64,000 nucleotides of DNA from Rutidosis leptorrhynchoides (taxonomy: Eukaryota; Streptophyta; Magnoliopsida; Asterales; Asteraceae). The notes beneath the pieces were generated by a model. It did not search any database, had not been told where the DNA came from, and worked only from the letters and a program-made list of their open reading frames with translations. Location: contig NC_092340.1 of assembly GCF_046630445.1 (NCBI RefSeq), positions 363,796,001-363,860,000 on the forward strand, in the 5' to 3' direction. Positions 60,801-64,000 of this stretch are shown piece after piece. Both the position numbers and the translations under genes were made by a program. Numbering within the stretch: position 1 is the stretch's first letter; every line of letters begins with the position of its first letter.

Positions 60801-62802
60801 ATAGCTCATCATTTTGCTCTGCAACTAAGAGATATGAATTAAGTTCAGGATATGTTTTGAACTTTAGCATTCTCAAATTTCTTTGCACTGTGATGTTTGC
60901 AGCATTCATTGTGGAGAAAGTTTTCTCCATCATGTCTGCATCACTAATTTCATGTCCACAGAATTTAAGTTGTGAACATGTATTATACAGAGCTGAGCTG
61001 TATTCATTTACTTTCTTAAAGTCTTGGAACCTTAATGTTCTCCATTGTTCCATTGCAGCTGGAAGTAAAATTTCTCTTTGATTATTGAATCTGCTTTTGA
61101 GACCTTCCCATAAAACATGGGGATCTTCTACAGTCACATAATTATTTTGTAAGCATTCATCAATATGTTGATGAATAAAGCAACATGTCGTAGCTTGTTC
61201 TTTTTCAGAACAAGTGTTGTTTTCATTTATGGTTTCAAGAATGCCCATTGATTTAAGATACATTTTTACTTTTATAACCCATGGCATGTAGTTGTTTCCA
61301 GTTGATTCTAAAGGAGTAAATTTAAGCTTTTCCAGATTCGACATTGTCTATTATCAAAAATTAAAACAAACATCATGATAAATTAGAGTCAATTTATATT
61401 CATAAGTATATAAACATTAAACATAAATTTAATATAACATAAATGATAAGTAGGTGACAGTGTCGACCATGTGTAAGTAATCATAAATAAATGTTATATA
61501 ACAAAAATATAAATATTAGTAAACATAAATGAAAATTTGGCGACAGTGTCGACCATATATTTTTTCAGGTGGTATAACCGACCTATATCATTCTGGTGGT
61601 ATAACCGACCATATATCATTTTGGTGGTATAACCGACCATATATCATTTTGGTGGTATAACCGACCATATATCATTTTGGTGGCAGAGCCAACCATATTT
61701 AGTATTAAGATTATCGTGCTGATAACGTGTTATAATTCAGTAGGCTTATAACTACCTTTAGTGGTTTGATTCTTGATGTTATAATTCAGTAGGCTTATAA
61801 CTACCTTTAGTGGTTTGATTCTTGATGTTATAATTCAGTAGGCTTATAACTACCTTTAGTGATTTGATTCTTGATTTAGAATACTAATAATGAAGTGTAA
61901 GAACAAAGATGATAATGGAGAGAAAGAAAGAAACACTTTGTAAGTGTGAGAAATGGTGCAAGTTTAATGCTTGCATTCATGAGTATTTATAGCCTAAAAT
62001 CTCAATATAAAAATACATACTTTGTGTACCAAAATTGACTATATGTATACACCAAAATTGACTATCCATATCTATATTATTATTATTATTATTATTATTA
62101 TAACAGGGATATAATTTGGAAAAATAAATGAAACGAAATGCAACTATGTTTCACCTTGAAAAGATGGTGCCACAATCACAACGATATTCACGGGTCCCAC
62201 AAATCTTAGCATGAGCCTTCCAGTCTGACTGTACAGCATATCGCTTTGAACATTTGTCACATTTCCATTTCTTCTCCCCATGTTTCCTACAAAAATGCTT
62301 CTTTATGCCGGTTAAATCACCTAGAGCCCGAGTGGGTTCATGGTGCACACAGTTTGGCTCAGGACAAATGTACACCCTCTTCTTCACTTGAACGTTAACC
62401 GCCCTTTGTTTTAGCTTCCATGGCAGATTGTGGCCTCTCCTGTGGAGTTGAAGGTTCTGATCTCTCTGAAATCCTTTGTGACAAACCTCACATATATAGC
62501 GATTTGTAGCCATTAAAGTCCTTGGAGACAAGGCCACAATTTCAGCATCAGGATCTGCAATATTTATGAATGCATTCTGTTAGTGAATTACTTAAACTTC
62601 TAATAAAAATTGAACTTCGGTTGTGTACGTGTAACTTGCCTGGATTACCAGGGAGATTGCGTTTCTTCTTCGAAGTTACAGTCGTACGATCAATGGAACT
62701 ATCATCACCTTTTTCAGAAGTGTTTGGACATCCATTTAGTAACTGGATGATTCTACTGTTTTGCTCATCATCTTCTTCAAAATCTTGGACAAAGGTGGAC
62801 AT
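54886..62802 (-). CDS. IDD: INDETERMINATE-domain (IDD) C2H2 zinc-finger transcription factor, 390 aa
   Basis: Three exons on the - strand: 62802-62640, 62554-62155 and 55495-54886. The start is the ATG at 62802 (MSTFVQDF). A KKKR nuclear signal is at 45-48. The ID domain has ZF1 (C76, C79, H92, H96), ZF2 (C118, C123, H141, H146), ZF3 (C153, C156, H169, C173) and ZF4 (C180, C182, H195, C199). Family C-terminal motifs are SATALLQKAAEM (281-292) and DFLG (370-373, in place of TRDFLG). IDD proteins are nuclear regulators of development, gibberellin signalling and metabolism, often partnering DELLA or SCR/SHR proteins. Intron 1 uses a GC donor (GCAAGT). Intron 2 splits ZF4 and contains the 5.9 kb copia element G. 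Retention of intron 2 meets a stop at once (FSR then TGA). A TATATATA run at about 62853-62861 may be the TATA box. The specific IDD member is not assigned. Confidence 0.93.
55575..55735. repeat. GGGTC/GGGTTGGGT-rich degenerate repeat in IDD intron 2
   Basis: Irregular repeats of GGGTC, GGGTCGGG, AACGGGTC and similar words. A related patch lies at 63276-63330, upstream of the gene. No coding meaning. Confidence 0.6.
56164..56532 (-). repeat. Element G: 3' LTR
   Basis: 369 bp. It contains three tandem copies of a 49 bp unit (GTTATAATTCAGTAGGCTTA...) at 56165-56310, the last copy slightly diverged, and an ATT microsatellite near the right end. The PPT CTCCCCCTT (plus strand) follows at 56533-56541. 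Confidence 0.96.
56694..58700 (-). CDS. Element G: RT-RNase H part of pol
   Basis: A long open frame (668 residues from the first ATG; the true frame is entered by the upstream pol). Motifs: KYKARLV-type RYKARLVAQGFSQ, DYEETYSPVMDAITFR, LMDVVTAYLYG, YVDDLNIIG (near 57690-57665, catalytic), KDLGKTKYCLGLQ, then RNase H with GYADAGYLSD and SQKQTLVATSSNHAEVIAL. It ends RHVQKM at 56694. It is in another frame from the integrase ORF, with an 89 bp overlap. The T6 run at 58661-58666 (A6 on the coding strand) is where the frames part. It would be intact if the run were one base shorter. Confidence 0.9.
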   Translation of the reverse strand: MQINCLMHLQIQKTVTKSYIPAVNTPARIEIPKAGNNVTHESLPRQKRGRPIGSKDKNPRKRKSADNEVKESVQEEPQISTPTAEEIDDVNTEIAINYAYSKILWNRNEMKNLDEKFSFNVAYDIMNNDDDPEPTSMVECQNRHDWAQWKEAIRAELESLNKRKVFGSIILTPKDVKPVGYRWIFVRKRNEKNEVTRYKARLVAQGFSQRPGIDYEETYSPVMDAITFRYLISLAVSKNLEMHLMDVVTAYLYGSLDSDIYMKIPEGFKVPEASNAKPKEMYSIKLQRSLYGLKQSGRMWYNRLSDYLISKGYTNNLTCPCVFIKKTTSGYVIIAVYVDDLNIIGTNKEIHEAIQLLKKEFEMKDLGKTKYCLGLQIEHMPNGLLVHQTTYTEKILKRSNMDKAKPLSTPMVVRSLNVEADPFRPCEDQEDILGPEVPYLSAIGALMYLTNCTRPDISFAVNLLARFSSAPTKRHWNGIKHIFRYLRGTTDLGLFYSNESKQDLVGYADAGYLSDPHKAKSQTGYVFLNGGTAISWRSQKQTLVATSSNHAEVIALHEATRECFWLRSMTQLITDSCGLERDKSPTTIYEDNAACIAQMKEGYIKSDRTKHIPPRFFSYTQNLIKDNQIEMRYVQSSKNSADLFTKALPTAIFRTHVHNIGMRHVQKM
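58612..60246 (-). CDS. Element G: protease-integrase part of pol
   Basis: The frame opens after a stop at 60247-60249. Aspartic protease CIADSGTTHTIL lies near 60125-60090, and the GAG-pre-integrase zinc region WHNRLGHPGSTMMKR near 59710. The integrase core has GDICGPIHPPCGPFRYFMVLID, RLDNAGEFTS and NGLAES (Asp, Asp, Glu), and the linker RPSASHKYSPLQLAFGQEP follows. The C-terminal 25 residues after DAFTDTK are out of frame with the family sequence because of the homopolymer shift at 58661-58666. All catalytic residues are present. Confidence 0.9.
   Translation of the reverse strand: MFQYYLFAFKILCNINVLTIYFLYMKFNMNFAGIQHQSSGGDLCIADSGTTHTILKSEKYFIDLKPTEGTIHTISGPANLIKGIGKANFILPNGTKFLINDALFSPKSSRNLLSFSDIYLNGYDYQSVTTENEKYLSITDKSHVVEKLPRLSSGLHYTHINVPEIHMVVNEKYIDPGVFSLWHNRLGHPGSTMMKRIIECTHGHPLKDRKIHHDTMVPCTSCSLGKLITRPSPLKVEKESPMFLERIQGDICGPIHPPCGPFRYFMVLIDASSRWSHVCLLSSRNVAFAKFLAQIIKLRAHFPDYTIKRVRLDNAGEFTSQAFNDYCMSIGIVVEHSVAHVHTQNGLAESLIKRLQLIARPLIMRTKLPVSIWGHAILHAAALIRIRPSASHKYSPLQLAFGQEPNISHLRTFGCAVYVPIATPQRTKMGPQRRLGIYVGYETSSILRYIEPMTGDVFTARFADCHFNETLFPRLGGEMKNKENDVSWCEPQLKYLDPRTKECETEVQKIMHIQELANQLPDAFTDTKNGDKIIYTSSKYSSSN
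60310..61344 (-). CDS. Element G: gag, 344 aa
   Basis: Intact. A DUF4219/UBN2-type capsid (YMPWVIKVKMYLKSMGI, LWEGLKSRFNNQR, EYSSALYNTCSQLKFCGHEI, ELNSYLLVAEQNDELLMKNQ) is followed by an RNA-binding stretch rich in RG, His and Asn (residues about 205-260, with GRGRGRGRGRGG). The single zinc knuckle is CYRCGRMGHWANTC (CX2CX4HX4C). It ends with EDFLNV at a TAA (60310-60312). Pol follows in the same frame after a 60 bp stretch that has several stops, so pol needs readthrough, splicing or a separate start. Confidence 0.94.
   Translation of the reverse strand: MSNLEKLKFTPLESTGNNYMPWVIKVKMYLKSMGILETINENNTCSEKEQATTCCFIHQHIDECLQNNYVTVEDPHVLWEGLKSRFNNQREILLPAAMEQWRTLRFQDFKKVNEYSSALYNTCSQLKFCGHEISDADMMEKTFSTMNAANITVQRNLRMLKFKTYPELNSYLLVAEQNDELLMKNQQSRPTGTLAIPEANTANNYKQGQGRGQGRGYNNHHHHHAKSHNYGRNHPYGNGNGRGRGRGRGRGGQRNSNPRKYKYQPQNKPIKQDVEENSSKNSEESCYRCGRMGHWANTCRTSKHLVKMYQDSLKGKEKEVNFVDNIDPTVTEKPSDLYEDFLNV
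61568..61706 (-). repeat. Element G: 27-28 bp tandem repeats in the leader
   Basis: Five units beginning GGTGGTATAACCGACC start at 61568, 61595, 61623, 61651 and 61679, the last one diverged (GGTGGCAGAGCCAACC). More distant relatives (GGTGACAGTGTCGACCAT) lie at about 61453 and 61540. They lie between the PBS and gag and could be leader structure or packaging sequence. Confidence 0.9.
61728..62105 (-). repeat. Element G: 5' LTR with TATA box
   Basis: 378 bp, the same sequence as the left LTR apart from three more ATT units. On the element strand GGCTATAAATACTC (about 61981-61994) is a good TATA box. The adjoining internal sequence on the element strand, CGTTATCAGCACGA, is a poor match to the tRNA-iMet PBS (8 of 12). 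Confidence 0.96.
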
Positions 62803-64000
62803 GTTCAAAAACTTTAAGCTAGATTAATGTTGGAATGAAAGGAACCACTAATATATATAACCTGTTCTTTAAAATTTGATTCTGCAAAAATGATATAAAT
62901 CTATATACCGGCCACCAAACTGCCAAACGGTCTGGATAATGGACGTTTTATTTGGGTTTATTTATTGTTGCGGAATGCATCTACGACTGATTAACCTTCT
63001 GTACATAGATGCAGAGACAAACAAGAGATCTATTTGAAGAGACAAACTTGGCCTTCTTCAGTTTAGGATTATTGTTTGGGGTTACTCGATTACAATAATA
63101 TATTTTATATACATGTATTTGTCATGGTATGCCTCATTACTTGTCTTTCAGCTTGCACTCATTTGTTTGTTTGTTTATAATGATTCTTGATGCTACATAT
63201 TCTTCAAATCCATGGCCAATCAACATGAACGCGTATCTCACACACACACACACACTATGCCTAGCAATTGGGTCAGGTTTGGGTCCGAATGGGTCGAACG
63301 GGTCATGTTCAAATGGGCCGTGTCGGGTCAAGACCTGTCTTCCAATAAAAAAACAATCTTTACCATTTTGAGATTACCATTAGAAAGGGTATAAGGCATT
63401 TCATGCCGACTATGATACAACTTACAACTTATGAGCATAAGATTAAATAATTTATATGTGTAACAAAGTATATAAAAAGTCGACAGATAACAGAACTTAA
63501 CAAACGAAACATGCTGCTTTCTTGCACACTACTATGCATCAGTTTCGAGTATATGTATTAGCCATGCTTCAATTATTTCATCCACACAAATGATGCAACG
63601 AAGACCTTCACCTATAAGCATAAAATCATAGGCCTTATTGATCTCCAAAATGGCACGTCATGTGTTATGAACTACTCTAGCAAAGTTCCTGCAGCAATTT
63701 CATAAGTTGTATATAATAATTACAAAACATATAATATGATCGAAACAAAATAGGTAACTAAAAACAGATGCAAAAACTGAGATATACTAATACAAAATAT
63801 ACAAATAATTTTTTAATCAATCATGACGAAATTGTAATCGATAATATAAGTTTCCGTTTTCAAATACACAAACAAATAGCAACCTGTTAACCAATCATAA
63901 CTTTGAAAGTTAAATTTTTCTTTCTAAGCAAGAAGTTGTACTCATATATGCGATAATGTGATTTCGTATCAACTAGCGATATTGAGATTTCAATTTCAAT
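62803..64000. other. Region upstream of the IDD gene
   Basis: Probable IDD promoter DNA next to the start codon. A (CA)n microsatellite lies at 63240-63255 and a GGGTC-type degenerate repeat at 63276-63330, similar to that in IDD intron 2. The rest is AT-rich with short unsupported frames. I see no further gene. Confidence 0.5.

Larger units (their letters stand above)
56164..62105 (-). mobile_element. Element G: young Ty1/copia retrotransposon inside IDD intron 2
   Basis: 5942 bp, ends TGTTATAATT...TTATAACA, flanked by a perfect TSD GGGAT (56159-56163 and 62106-62110). The LTRs are 369 and 378 bp and are identical except for nine bases of ATT repeat number. The element is in the same orientation as the IDD gene. 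Order on the - strand: 5' LTR, degenerate PBS, leader with 28 bp repeats, gag, protease-integrase, RT-RNase H, PPT (AAGGGGGAG), 3' LTR. Only one clear coding lesion is seen in pol. It is probably one of the most recent insertions in the window. Confidence 0.97.

Noticed and set aside
62803-62808. IDD start two codons upstream of 62802
   Set aside because: It would need a TTG start; the ATG at 62802 is the natural choice.
63276-63330. GGGTC-rich patch considered as telomere-like repeat
   Set aside because: The units are irregular and do not match the plant telomere repeat TTTAGGG.

Overview
This 64 kb window is nuclear plant DNA. It is AT-rich, the genes carry spliceable introns, and most of it is LTR retrotransposon. 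The two host genes (an NRT1/PTR-family transporter and an INDETERMINATE-domain zinc-finger factor) are plant-specific in form. The repeat types (Tekay-like chromoviruses with LTRs of about 3 kb, a Tat/Ogre-like LTR starting TGATAATGC, Ty1/copia) suggest an asterid, probably Asteraceae. The species is an inference only.

Bases 1-48647 are one nested stack of retrotransposons, resolved here from LTR ends, target-site duplications (TSDs) and broken reading frames. A Ty1/copia element H (- strand, right part at 44624-48647) was split by a Ty3/gypsy chromovirus C (+ strand; visible parts 12676-13535 and 40018-44623). C was split twice. First, element A (- strand, 5890-12675) sits in its RT region; A is broken by a Tat-like element (+ strand, 2257-5889), which is in turn abutted by a further LTR, F (1-2256). 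Second, element D (- strand, 13536-40017, TSD CCGGG) sits in its RNase H region, and D's own 3' LTR was hit by a younger sister copy, E (- strand, 16587-29687, TSD ATATG).

Elements D and E carry extra sense-strand genes between the primer-binding site and gag. One is an acidic protein with SUMO-interaction-like motifs. The other is an F-box protein with a Sel1-like C-terminus, intact in E and frameshifted in D. The related element A has only the acidic ORF. All three elements also carry an internal copy of their own polypurine-tract region just ahead of gag. This accessory module is the most unusual content of the window.

Bases 48648-64000 form a gene-bearing island. A four-exon NPF transporter (+, 49957-53876, closest to NPF6.1 by recollection) has SINE-like and small DNA-element insertions in its introns. 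It converges tail to tail on a three-exon IDD transcription factor gene (-, 62802-54886), with a Tourist-like MITE between them. The IDD gene's second intron contains a very young 5.9 kb Ty1/copia element G (56164-62105, TSD GGGAT) in the same orientation as the gene. Its two LTRs differ only in an ATT microsatellite, yet its pol frame is broken once in an A homopolymer. Sequence right of 62803 is IDD upstream DNA with simple repeats and no gene that I can support.
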